64,000 nucleotides of DNA from Kudoa neothunni (lineage: Eukaryota > Cnidaria). Position 1 is the stretch's first letter, and each line of letters opens with the position of its first letter. Location: the NCBI GenBank assembly GCA_964304625.1, contig OZ199839.1, positions 7,874,001 through 7,938,000 on the forward strand, written 5' to 3'. The position numbers and the translations under genes are program-made. Below are positions 24,562 to 37,729 of this stretch, piece after piece. The notes under the pieces were generated by a model. The model saw only the letters and a list, made by a program, of their open reading frames with translations. It searched no databases and was not told the origin of the DNA.

Positions 24562-27500
24562 CTATAATTTTTGATGAAAATGATCGTAAAGATCCTGACG
24601 ATACATCGAGGTTTGGGCGAAACGCTCCAATTCGATTTTGTCACATTCTGAATCTATTCATCCAAATGTTGTACATGTTAAAAATAAATTTAAAGGTTAA
24701 ATTAAATTTCAGTTTACCAGTCACTCCAAACATTTTTTTAGTAAAATCCTTCAAATGCTTATTACAGACTCCCATAAGTCTAGACAAACATCCATCAAGC
24801 TACATGAAAATTATTCTATCAAACATACGCATCGAGAGCTTTGAGTTCGTTGCACACGCCTACATTGTTAGGAGAAAGTTCTAGACATTTGTTCAGATGA
24901 GATCTTGCTTTATCAAAATCTATTATGGATTTATATGCCTAATAATTTTTGAGAATTAAAACCCCTTCACCACAACAACAAATTACCTGACCAAGACGAA
25001 AGTGAGCTTTCATATTATCAGAGTCCATACTGAGAACCTAAAGTATATTTACACAATGTTCAACCAATATAACTAAAGGGGAAAAATATAATCATCAATT
25101 ATTGATTATTTCAATAGAGCTTTAAGATATACTGTGTAATTTTTTAGATCAACGATTATTACATAGCTTGAATCATTGGTTCCCAATCTTTTTATTTTTA
25201 ATAAAGCCCTATCTCTAGGTTACGTCTATTGTTACCAAGCTAATTTTAGCCGAAGTAATAAAATACTACTTTTATAACATTGTAGGCCATACTCATGATA
25301 CGTAAAAATGATTTTTTAAATATACTTAATGTAAATACATAGTTATATAAAATACAATATTAATATGAAAATAATATGATTTTTCTTGCTTTGAACAAAT
25401 ATTTATGGAATTACTTCGTTAAATCGTAACCAGATCAATTAACCATCTATGTATGTATTAAATTCACAGACATATTTTTTGTTTTTCACATTTTTCAAGC
25501 AAAATAAACTTAAAAACGTTTCCTTAAACACCAAATTCTCCATCAGTAGATTAAGATAATGATTTTTTGTTGAAATACACGAATAAAATTATAATTGGTT
25601 TAATCAAAAGAATAGCAATGTGTAGCATTATAATTTTTGTATTATCTATGATTGAAATCAAATCATTTTTTTCATCGAGAATTTTATCACAAAATTCTGC
25701 ATTTAAAATATAGCGTGAGGTCAGCTGTCCTATCTATTTTTAACTGGTTGTTGGATAAGTCATTTATTTAGGAATAATCACTCTAAAATAGTTTTCTAGC
25801 AGGTCAAATATTCAAAAATAAAGTCAATCCAGACAAAGAAATGCCTAGCAAAAAAAACTTTAGGCCTCGTACAACCGTCTAAAAAAGAATATTGATAAAA
25901 TTATCACATTATGATCTTCGTTTCTATAAATTTGTTTTTTATAAAGCTCTCATATTTTCATTAGATTCAATTATATTGAGCCAAACTCCCCTAATTTTTA
26001 AATTGAGAGAGAATACTGCGTTGAAGATTTGAAAAAAATTTAAACTACGAACTAGCACTAAAACACGAGTATTCTTGTAATATGAAATTTTCTTTTTACA
26101 ATGAATAATTATTATATATAAAAAATTGAAAACTACAAAATTTGGTTAAAAACCACTTCAATAAGCTAAAAAGCTATATTCAAAGGTTTAAATTAATTTT
26201 TTGATTAAAAAATAATCAAATATTCCATTTAAATATATGTATTCTAATAAAAATATATAAAGTGGAAGGATATCAACTAATTATTAATTTATTTCCCAAA
26301 TAATAAATGAAAAAATACATATAAATAGATCCAAAATGCTAAACAGAATGACATACTGCATAAAAATTAATCATAATAATAAAATTTAAGAAAAAATATT
26401 AATTATTCATTAAGAAATAGCACAAAGAAATATATGAGGTGGAAGTTTTATAGCAGGAAGAAACAATTATTGTAATCCTTTGCAGAAAATATATAAATTA
26501 TCAAATTTTGAATGGAAGTTAAACAAATTTAAAAAAATAATATTTGAGCTATATAAAAAACGTTTAAATCAAGGAAATATTATTTTTTGTTAACTTTTAT
26601 AAAATGTTTCAATACAAAAGTTGAAATATTATAAATACACCAACAGTTACGAATTAAGTATATTTAAGTATAAAATTATCAACAATATCCTCTTATAAAT
26701 TAATTAATAATTTCCTACGATGACTGCACACTTTAATGGTACAATTATTGTTGGATCCCTAGAAAATGGAGATCTGCACAAGAAGATTTCCTCTAGTGAA
26801 AAATACATTTAATTCAACACGAAAAGGAAAACGCTTTTCCTTCAAAAATCAACAAAGTTCAGAAGGAGTTAAATCTAGAATTATTTCAAAATTTAACCTC
26901 TTCTTAATGCATATATTTTTTAAGATGGTCTTCAAAATAATATAAAAATTCTCATCCCACATGACTTGCAATGATGTGGGATATACTTGTTTCCCGATCA
27001 ATACGCTAATTCATACAATGCCATTAATGTTTGTTTATACAAAACAAATATTAATGGCAAGCAGGGCTATTGTTAATCAATTTATAATTACAGTTATGTT
27101 GAACTGAGCAATAGGTAATTTTATATTGATCATCTCCAATTAAATAGCTTTGCAAAATGTTTCTTCACTTTTATATACACCAGACTTGAACTGCTCAAGT
27201 GTAAATTGGGTGATAGAGCATTAAAGTCCCATGAATAACATCCACCGAATTCATTTGTTATTTAAGATCCGTTCTTTACATATTAATATAACTATTATTT
27301 AATATTTTCTTAATTTAAATAAAATTGAATGCAAAGACAATAATCAATGTTAGAATGCGATTATAAAAAATGTGTTTCTGGTAATAAATCGTGAGTATCT
27401 TCTGACAACTGACGCAAATGTCCACAGAGTCACCTTATTACTTTTAATATAATAAATAAGATAAGAACAGAGCAATTAAAATATTTCTTATGCCTTATTT

Positions 27501-28989
27501 ACAATTGTATCACCTAGTTACGGTAAGATGAAAAAACCCCTAATAAAACTCTCCACATCAACTAACGAAAGAAAGTAACCCGATTGGAAACCACAACTTT
27601 GATTTATTTAATCCCAGGAAGCTCGTGGAATGCTTTAATATACGAAAAACTACATAATTCACTATACCTTGTGGCACATATCAATAGCATGATCGTATTT
27701 TTTCAGCTGCATGCAACACAACGAAACATTCAGAAAAATTCTTTTGCACAACTCGTTCATGGTTTCCTCGTCGTCGTTATCGGCCAAACTGCAAGTTTCA
27801 GTTAAACGCAAAGCTTTACCATAACATCTAATGGCGGGCTTAGGATTGTGATTTTTGAAATGATCATTTCCTTCCTACATCAACCGATAAATGCTCATTA
27901 ACCAAATTATCGCATTATATTCAATTACCAAGATAAGAGTGTTGGCCACATGTACGATATCTCTAATAGATAGAGAGCTTTGGTCGGTGCATTCATCGTT
28001 CTAAAAAAGAATAAAATCACACAACAATCCATCCAACACTAATCAAACTTTTTGCATAGTTTTGGTGTATTCGATCAAAGAAGTTCTATCGATGAATCCC
28101 AACATCTCAATTTCAAATAAAACTAATATTGAACAGATAAAACACCGTTCACACAACAAACAATCCAATGGGCTCACCATGCGAATGAGGAGGAATTCTG
28201 GGTGGGCAGCCAAATGCTCCATATGCGTAGTTAGGAGTCACCAAAAATTGAGCAGTTTCCCCTTTTTGCATGGATTTCAACCCAATCAACAATCCAGGAA
28301 GTCCATTTTCATCAGACCCCACTTTCATGAGACAATGTTTTCCTCGGGAAACAGTCGAATCAAACGGATCGACTTCATCTCGTAAAAATGCCGAATAATG
28401 TACTATTATACTTATTAATACGGAGGATCTAGCACAACTGATTACTTCGACACAGCGCGTTAGATGGACAAATTTGTCCATTACCGGCGCGAATAACCTT
28501 TTTGAATACACCTCCATCTCCTGATATATCTACCATTTTCCCAATCATACTATCAAAGTAGCACTAAATAAAAAGTTGAACGACCAAATCTATTAGTCAA
28601 ATTGAGACGAGAGTACCTTTTCTTGCTGGTAGTGATCGTCATCCTCTTTTTCATTCCATGCAGCTGAATCATCCAAATCCTCAATATTAACTTCACCCGA
28701 GAATTGTTTGTTCGATTTATTATCTATGCAATAAATAAAATGATTCGATTACCCCCAACACAAACAAAAAATATCACTGTCACCTTCAAATTCAACAATT
28801 TTCCCTCCATCCGGTAGTTCGCTTATTACTTTTTCATATTTCACATTATCCTTGTAACCCTTGGAAAAAATAATTTTATTTTACCACCCCCAGAAATACC
28901 GAAATCTCATCCAAAAGCAAATCGTCGGCCTCGTCAAAGTCCAACGATTGCACAAAGGCTTCAAGGGTTTCTTTAATAGAATCACTCAT
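24562..28989 (-). CDS. FKBP6-like: FKBP6/Shutdown-like TPR immunophilin
   Basis: Twelve exons on minus: 28900-28989, 28784-28859, 28617-28723, 28454-28563, 28178-28410, 28049-28122, 27929-28000, 27668-27874, 24987-25037, 24829-24938, 24718-24779 and 24562-24653 (427 aa). An acidic N-terminus is followed by a GDGGVFKKVIR entry to one FKBP domain (about 106-220). It keeps VHYSAF, DPFDST and NYAYGAFGCPPRIPP, but the FKBP tryptophan position is Leu (PGLLIGL). TPR repeats follow at about 255-375, with LNVSLC and KAHFRLGQAY supplying the Asn and Lys/Arg of an Hsp90-binding clamp. The GCPPRIPP block and single FKBP domain point to FKBP6/Shutdown, an Hsp90 co-chaperone needed for piRNA loading in mammals and flies, rather than FKBP4/5. 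Intron 8 is 2630 nt; the others are 40-64 nt. A read-through of the donor at 24828 gives a premature TGA at 24819-24821, so the last two exons are easily missed. Introns 1 and 4 use AAG acceptors and are slightly less certain. Confidence 0.85.
25038..27667 (-). other. Long intron 8 of FKBP6-like gene
   Basis: 2630 nt inside a gene whose other introns are 40-64 nt, splitting two adjacent helices of one TPR region. Near 25169 it contains GGTTCCCAATCTTTTTATTT, which resembles the end of hAT-type short elements, but no matching inverted end or 8-bp duplication was found. No coding exon is seen in it on either strand. Confidence 0.55.
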
Positions 28990-29240
28990 TGATTTCTACG
29001 CAACGACACTCAAATATGGTAAACACTAGAGAGACCAACTACTAGCACACTCAAAACACAACTTTGGTCAGCTAAGCTGAATTTAAACAGGCGCTATTAC
29101 TCTACTATATTAGTGTTTCAATTTTGGTGTTTTCGGTGTATATTTATTAATATTATAATTTATTGGTTTTGTTTTAAATTTATTGTCGTTTAGTTGTTAT
29201 TGTATGTCAATATTAAAATAGAATTTCTGGCAAAATTACA

Positions 29241-30133
29241 GTGACCGTGTATCCAATCGACGATTTTCGGGTGGTCTCGATTCTGTCTAACGCGATGCAA
29301 TCAAATAAAAAAATATTTACATTAGAGAATATTGATGAGATTTTAAACTTAGATTATGATTATTTTTGCGATGACATTGAATATAAAATAATTACAACGC
29401 AAAATCTGAGGCTTAAGAAGAGTTATTCAAAATGTTTTTATGGCGGTCGAACGTTTCTAATTAAAAGAAAAGACGCCGATGATGGATATTAATACAAGTG
29501 CATTTCATGCAAAAAAAAATAGTCGATACGAAATGGAACTATTTTTGAAATTTCTCGACTTCCTTTGTGGAAAATTTTTATTTTTAGAGTAACAGTAATC
29601 CAAAATCTTTCAATGACCTACTATCATATTCATAAACACACTAAAATTTCTTAAAATTCCACCATAAATGATTGGAAAAACGTCATTACAGAATTTATGG
29701 CGTCCAAACTAGATGAGGAATTTTCAAAAATAGGCGGGAAGGGTGTTTAGTACAAATAGATGAGACCGTCATATCAAAAAGGAAATTCAACGTTGGAAGA
29801 ATTCTTCGTAATCAACGATATTGGATGATGGGAGGAATTGAAGAAAACGGGAATTTCTTTTTGAAAATAACTCAAAAAAGAAACAGGGACATTCTAGAAA
29901 GAATATTTATTGAGAATGTAGAGGAAGGGTCAACTATTTGGACCGATGGTTGGAAAAGGTACAACAGTTTGAAGGATCTAGGTTTTATTCATGGTACCGT
30001 TATCCATAAAAGAAGGTTTGTTTCCATTGAAGGGGTACATAGTAAAAAAATAGAGTGTACATGGGGCTTTTGAAAGAAAATATAGGAACGCCACAAATAA
30101 AACCCCAGCGACCCTTGCTAACTATGTTGTTGA
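29241..30133 (+). pseudogene. ISXO2/Merlin-like transposase remnant D
   Basis: The + strand reads an N-terminal region (29241-29492). After several breaks come VQIDETVISKRKFNVGRILR (29750-29811, first Asp), YWMMGGIEENGNFFL (29820-29864), STIWTDGWKRYNSLKDLGF (29932-29988, second Asp) and IEGVHSKKIECTWGF (30026-30073, the Glu region, where the usual HTNxIE is HSKKIE). The conserved GRILRNQRYW order identifies the ISXO2/IS1595-like DDE family. Several stops and frame changes break it. It starts only about 250 bp upstream of the FKBP6-like gene in divergent orientation. No terminal repeats were found. Confidence 0.7.
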
Positions 30134-33100
30134 TTTTATGTTTTGAAAAAAAATATACTGGAATAGAATTATCAACTTTATTTAAATATAAAATGGTTTT
30201 TAAGTAGTAAAAATTGATTTTTCCTACATTTTACAAAGTGTTTAATTTTTCACAGATTGGATGCACGGTCAATGTAAATTAGCCGAATTTCTATATGTAT
30301 GTTCACTCTTTATAACATTAGCTGCACAGTGGATATTGTGTAAATTCCATCTTATTTAATAAATAAAATTTTAACGATAATTATTGCATTTTAAAATTTT
30401 TAAAAATATAAGATGAATATATTTTGTAATAAAATAATTTAAGAAATTATTAAATTTCAAAAAAAGAATAAATATCAGCTCGATATTATGACATATAACA
30501 TTTTACAGCTTATTTTAAATGTATTATACAAAATAAAAATTATCATTTTTTAAAAAATAATTTTAAATTAAGATTAATCGGATAAAATTAAATCAATATA
30601 ATTTACGTCATTTTCAAAACAATGGTTAAATCAACTTTTTATGACAAATCGCCATTACGTTAATCTGATTAATCTGATTAATCTTACTAATCTTACTTTT
30701 GTGGTATAATATTTAGCACTCCCGGTCCTAGATGAGTTTCTGCCTCACCACTAAACGGACGTTTTCTTTAATAATTAGATGTTATTTTATTTTCTAGCAT
30801 TAAAATACCTTAATATGTTTCATTAAAAAAATTAAACTTAACTATTCTAAATATGAGTACATTTTAAATTGAATATCTATTATAGACATTAGCGCAAACT
30901 GCCCAGCGTTTCTTGGGAAGATTTCGCATAGATACACTTCTTAATAACATTCACAAAATAAATTGAAATCGTGAATTAACCCATAGAAGAAAAATAACTA
31001 AAAAATTTTAAGTATCATACATTAACGATTTGGATTGACCAAATTTAATTATGATCAATTCTGTGAAGGTACGTATCAATCCCGGCGTTCATTTAAAAAT
31101 TTCATGACTCGGCACTAATGCTAAATAATTTAAGATCCGCGTCATTATTTTCTACATTCCCGAATTATTTAAATTACCTTAAAGTGTTGTCTAAAATGTT
31201 ATTTTTTGGCCTGTGGATTTTTCAAAGCCGACTCTGGTCCGACTTAGAAAATATTTGTCATTATTTTCTGGGGAGGTAAAAAAATAGAAATGGAAGAAAA
31301 TTTACGATAATTGATTTTTAGTGCTCAAATTATTATCCCTTGTCCTGACATGAACATTAATGCATTATTTCTCATAAACACTTTTAGATCGAGTCAATAT
31401 CAACATAAATAATTAAAATAATAAGATGAAGTAAAAGTACAACCATCTGAATTGAATTTAATCACAGAAAGTTAAACTTAGCTGGCGACTTCAATAAAAT
31501 CTACAGACAGGGTGTTTGTATTATAATACTTAAATAAATATAATTTTAACGTTTTCCACCAATTAGTTATTCATGAAACGTATATAGATTTTTTATCTTA
31601 TCTAAAACAATCAATAGAACCTTCGAATGTGTTTATCATGTCAAATACGTTAAAACTCCACAAATAAGGAGTGTATCTGCGCAAACTCTCAAATATACAT
31701 GCCAACATTATATAAAAAGTCAGATAACAACAGTTAATCAACATTTGATATAGCAAATAAGGAGGAAAATTAACTTCAACCGACCATCAGCAGGCCATAA
31801 GTAGGTGTTAATCCTATTGTTGAACTAAAATAATCCGTTGAACAAATTTGAATCGACGAATTCACCATTTCTAAACTCTTTTGGAAACATTCAATAGTGT
31901 GAAAACGATTGAAAGATTTTTATAAACATTATGATTTTTAAAAAATTTCGACGCACATGCGTACTTGCTGACTCACACATGGACACTTCAGTGTTATATG
32001 TATAGTGGATAATAGATAGTGGATTGAAAATAGAATATTAATGGGATATATTTCACATATTTTTATTTTTTACAATATAAAAGCTGAATATACACCAATA
32101 TTTTTAATTATATCCTTGGAGGGACTAACAAAAAACAGTTTGGAGACCCATAGCCCAGATAATTGCAATCTGTTCTATGAGGTTAGCTATTGAAAAGCTT
32201 GTAATTGGTATTTCGCATGCATGTGCGATGACCAATTGCTCTGGGTATGCAGCGAAGGGATTATCATATAGAAGAAAGCGTTTCTGAAATTTCGACTATT
32301 TTTTACAACATAAAATGGTCGCAATATATTTTTATCGTTAAATACGCGTAAATAGGGGTGAATATTTTAGCTTTAATATAATTATCTAGAGAATTAATTG
32401 ATTTAAAAACAATAAAAATATTTTAATCAACAAAATTTCGTTATGTATGTTAAATAAGCGACGTATATTTCAATGTTCAAAATTATTTTCGAGATATTCT
32501 CACCATAAACCCAATTATTTATAACCATCATTTATATGTTAATTAAGATGCCTAATTTTATTTTATAAATTAATTAATTAACTTTAACGTTGTGACCGCA
32601 TTTAATAAAATTTAACAAACGACTATATAGGAAAAAGTTTGTCAATATTTTCCGGTTGTCTTTGACTATTTTATTATGAATTTCAATGCTTAAATTCTTC
32701 TAAGTGTCAAATAGCAGATCAATTCTGGTAGATCCAAACGTTTTCAATAATATTTGATTATGATATTGTTTTGCAGATCGCTCATATTTATTCAAAGTAG
32801 AATATCCTTCTTTCAACCAGATATTTTCATTAAGCGCCGAAAATAAATAACAGGAAAAGGAAATAAAAAAGTTTTTTGTTGTAGTACATCCACACAACCA
32901 TTCTTTCCTCTCGTACCATATACTATGAAAGGTACGATTAATTTTCTCTCCTTTCTATTATTTAAGTTCATAAAGCTTTGGTGTTGGTCTACAATTTGTT
33001 GTGATTCTCATCTTTTCTTCGTAGGGAAGTTTTAAAAAGTGTTTGGGATAGTGATTATCCATGTTTAAAAGCAGCATGATAAAATCAAAAAACACTTCAA

Positions 33101-33828
33101 CAGATAATCAAAATAGAGATTAGGAATAATTTATTTGTAAATTGCATTTTCTCCGAAATATTACCTAATTTTATCGCTTCGGAGACACTGATTAAAATTT
33201 GGATATTTAATAATTCAAAAAATAACTAGAATTTCGCGTATGAGAGATGCAAATAGGCTCCCCTTACTGTACATTGTCACGTGACTATGTAGGGTATGTC
33301 GAACTTAGTTTGCACATCCTGGCTAGTACAAAAAATAGAGATGCGTGGAATCGCACCGCACGTACCAGTTACGCGCGTCTACCTTTACCTAAATATTTGA
33401 AACTTTTTTATTTTATATATATTTTTATAATATGTATATATACACTCACAGTTGAAATTTTTTTATTGATATCTATTGGAAGTTGGCAAATCAAGCATCG
33501 CTGACTTTAATGTGCCAATGCTTTACACACCTGGACCTATGAAAATTATTCTATGTCGAGTTATTTCGGACTATTATTGATTCTGATTTATATATTTAAA
33601 CTAATACTGAGATAAATGCGAATCATTTTTTTATTTGCGTAAAATATTGATTCAAACATTATTTATTTTTGAGTCGGTAATATCCCATTAATTCTCATGT
33701 TACACCCTGCAATGTAGGTACAAAAATTTTCCAACCCAACCTATTCCAGGGTACACAGTGCATACTCCTTCCCCGGGCACGTGACTGGTATTTCGTACAT
33801 GCACGTATTCGTCTGAGATAATTTAAGA
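30134..33828. other. Intergenic, no supported gene
   Basis: AT-rich. Some odd patches do not resolve into genes. A frame on minus at about 32120-32270 (with AAYPEQLVIAHACEIPITS) is open for about 45 codons and unrecognised. A GC-richer patch at 33247-33380 carries CACGTGAC, and another at 33775-33800 carries GGGCACGTGACTGG. No exon sets with splice sites were found. Confidence 0.3.
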
Positions 33829-34697
33829 AAGGGGCTGTCAAAGATTTTAACTGACGGGCCAAATTTTTGATTTTCATCAGCTTTAAGGGCCGGATTAAAA
33901 AGTTTTCTTCGAAATACAGTTATAAAAATGAACCAAAAATACTACAAGTTGAAAAAAAATAATGAATGTGAACCAGTAAACAGATTCCTGTGGGAGGATT
34001 TAGTATATTTCAATTTTGAGGCTTCAGTGAGATTACGAACCATAATCCATTGTGTGTTGTATAATTCAAAAAATCATGAACTAGGTTAAATTTGTGGTTG
34101 TAATGAAGAATAACATTTTTTTCAAGCATAAAATTCATAGTTTATTTATATTATCATAGTAAAAAGTTGTGTAGATGCTAATAAGGTGTTCATTTGTTGT
34201 CTCACATATTTTTATTATAGCTTTATTAACCACCCACACTTTAGAGATAGGTCCATAATTTTGTAAAATACTGTACATGATGCTAGAAAATATCTAAGGA
34301 ATGACGATTATTGCTTTATCGTTTAAAATTTTTAGTGTCCAATCAATTAAACTCAATCCGATTAAAAAATAGAGCTAATCTATATAATTTTTAGGTTTAA
34401 ATACTTAATAACTTTAAACTATTAGAAGCATAGGAGTCGAATAAACCTTGAAACATGTATCTTATCGATTTGTACGTTTTACGTTCAGAATCTTACTATA
34501 CTAGTGTATTGATGTTCTCTTCTGTTTCAATTAGGATAAAATAAAAACGTTAAAGGGATTAAATGAGTAATTTAAGTTAACATTCATCTACCAAAGTAAT
34601 TTATTGATAGTGTTCAAACAATTCAACACAATTTCGCGTGTGCAAGCGCCTTCGAATGTTAGGCTGGACACCACGGGTCGTAGTTTGGCGACCCCTG
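33829..34697. mobile_element. Non-autonomous hAT-type element
   Basis: The left end AAGGGGCTGTCAAAG and the right end TTTGGCGACCCCTG are degenerate inverted copies. They are flanked by ATTTAAGA (33821-33828) and ATTTAAGG (34698-34705), an 8-bp target duplication with one mismatch. 8-bp duplications and CAGGGGTCGCCAAA-like termini are typical of hAT elements. The interior (869 bp) has no transposase frame, so it would need a partner element to move. Confidence 0.65.
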
Positions 34698-34705
34698 ATT
34701 TAAGG

Positions 34706-35280
34706 AATGACTAATGATTGAGTCGTTTTATTTTGAATTTAAAATTATTAGATAGAAAATAAATTTGAAAAAAAATTAAATACACATCTTAGATATAAAC
34801 AGACAATATTTTATTTGGACGATGTACGATTTGAGTGAGCTCAGAAGGTTAAAGATAATAACACTAAGATTAGACGAATTTAACTTGGTTATATCAAATT
34901 TGATTAGACCCAATTATAATCAGAGAATCATGGGAGCGCAGCCGTACATGAGAGTCGCGATTGAAAAAACGCACGCACAGAATAAGTATCATTTCTGCGA
35001 TCAGTTATAATAAAACTGTGTTACTACTTAAACTTTGAATAATTAAAAAAAAGTTGTAATCGTTAGACAAGCGTAATTAGTTGTGACGCTATTTAGCAAA
35101 ATGCACGCATAATCAACGTATCAATTTATGAAAAACTATATTCTCATGTAATGTATTAGTTGAAGTTCCATAATTATTCAAGGTGGGCATATAACCTTCA
35201 GACAACCGTCTCACAAGAAACCACATGCTCGTATGGTTTCGCCAACCTTCGACGTCATATAGCGTGAGGTTCTGTCGATC
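34706..35280. other. Upstream region of RpL10
   Basis: A 62-aa frame at 34822-35010 is unrecognised and probably chance. The remainder should contain the RpL10 promoter and 5' untranslated region; no specific element is recognised. Confidence 0.35.
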
Positions 35281-36120
<840 letters not shown>

Positions 36121-37729
36121 TCTATTTGAGACTGCTACTTTTAGTTGTAGTTACACCCGCGTAGTCTTTTTGAAAGTTGTATTTGTTTTTTAGCGTTTGC
36201 TCGAGTTTAAGTTTAAACATTATTATTAATATCGATAATTGGTTATACAATGTATATATGTGAGTTTCTCGTTTGAATTTAATGTTTTATTATTTCCAAA
36301 ATTATATATGACGCAACCCAAAATTTAAAAAAGCTTTAACATCACTCCCAATTTAATCTCGCACCCACGAAAAATTAAGAAACTGAGATGGATTATCACA
36401 TACATTAATACATTAGTTAACCAAGTTGTAGTACCGACGACGGATTAAAGGAAAACACAGAAAGCGTTGCGTTTGCTAAGAATTTGGTTTTTTGGGTGAT
36501 CGTTAAATTAAGCTTAGGATATTCTCATTGTGACATTTTTGAATGTAAGAGTTTATTTTATACCCTTTCGAATCAATGATTAACCTTCGAACTCGAAAAC
36601 CTGGAGGTAGCCAATCAGTGCTTATTAGATTATTAGCTTATTAATCGATAACTTTCACAAAATATTTTGTTTCTCTGCATGTAGTTTATAGTATAAAGGT
36701 GCTTTTAAAAATAATTAAATAATGGAGTTTACGTTTAATTTTTTCGCTTAAAATCAAATGGACAAATTACACACACCTGAATATGCCCATCAACTAAATG
36801 TTTAGAGTGTTAAAATGTATAAAAAAGCTCTAATACAATAAAATAAAAATTATTAGTGTACTTTGAAGGAAGGAATTTTTTAAATTAGACTAATATTAAA
36901 ATTTTTAACAATTTGAATTTTATTTTTTTCAACAAATAATCTAACTATAATTTAAAACATTTTTTAGTTTGTCCATTAGGATGAAAAATGGCAACGAAAG
37001 GATTAAAATAATTACATGAATGATTGGATTATGCATAAAAACAAAAGGGGGTCCGTACACAAGGGAGAAAGGTCAAGAACCACTGTCTTAAGGTATTCAT
37101 TATGCATCCCCCGATCTGGGTGGGTTCATAAATTTATTGTAAACCGAATGAATTATATTATTCAATAATACACTTAAAGTAAAATAAGCATGGATAAATA
37201 GTCATAAATAAATCGTTAGAATAAAACTTTATTTTCCAGCGAGGCGCACACATGCAAATACACGATAAATCAGTTATCTATTGTGTTTAAATAAAAATAT
37301 TTAATGCGTTTTTAAATTATTAACAACCAGATGTAAAAAATCATTTCGTCTTAATCATAACAACTCAAACTCCTTGCGATTTATTATTTATGTAATTATA
37401 TCCATGTTAAATAAAAAGTGAATTTTTGTAATTGTGACATATTCCATTTATTTTATTTATTTCTGAAATATGCTGCGCATTTTTTAAATTTTAACAATAT
37501 GATTTTGGTTCTAACAATTTTATTGACTTTAGTTCATTCGTTTCCCACACAAATAAATTTTAAGTGTGTTGGAAATTAATTTTTAATTGCAAAATACACA
37601 TTGAATAAATAAAGCATCAATATCAAATTTAGAACATTTTCCAAATCAAATATAAAATCAGAAAGATAATATTAATGCTAGAATAAACGATCTGAGGGGA
37701 ATTTATAAGGAATATACAACGATTCAAAA
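36121..37729. other. Convergent intergenic, RpL10 to CIAO1
   Basis: The 3' flanks of RpL10 (+) and CIAO1 (-) face each other here. A short motif AGAACCACTGTCTTAAGG at 37076-37093 looks like a hAT-type right end, but no partner end or duplication was found. Otherwise AT-rich with no coding signal. Confidence 0.35.

Noticed and set aside
24819-24821. TGA as the end of the FKBP6-like gene
   Set aside because: A consensus GTATGT donor lies just before it, and two further exons continue the helical C-terminus with correct phases.
27584-28385. Two + strand frames (73 and 107 aa)
   Set aside because: Antisense to FKBP6-like exons with clear TPR and FKBP sequence.
28149-28517. Single 122-aa minus frame as the FKBP exon
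   Set aside because: Its first 35 residues come from a 43-nt intron (28411-28453) and the end of the previous exon in the wrong frame. Splicing gives the expected VHYSAF entry.
33247-33800. Pair of CACGTGAC-containing patches as an element or E-box promoter
   Set aside because: The patches do not align beyond the motif, and no gene starts nearby.
34822-35010. 62-aa frame upstream of RpL10
   Set aside because: No recognisable domain, no splice partner, and composition like random AT-rich sequence.
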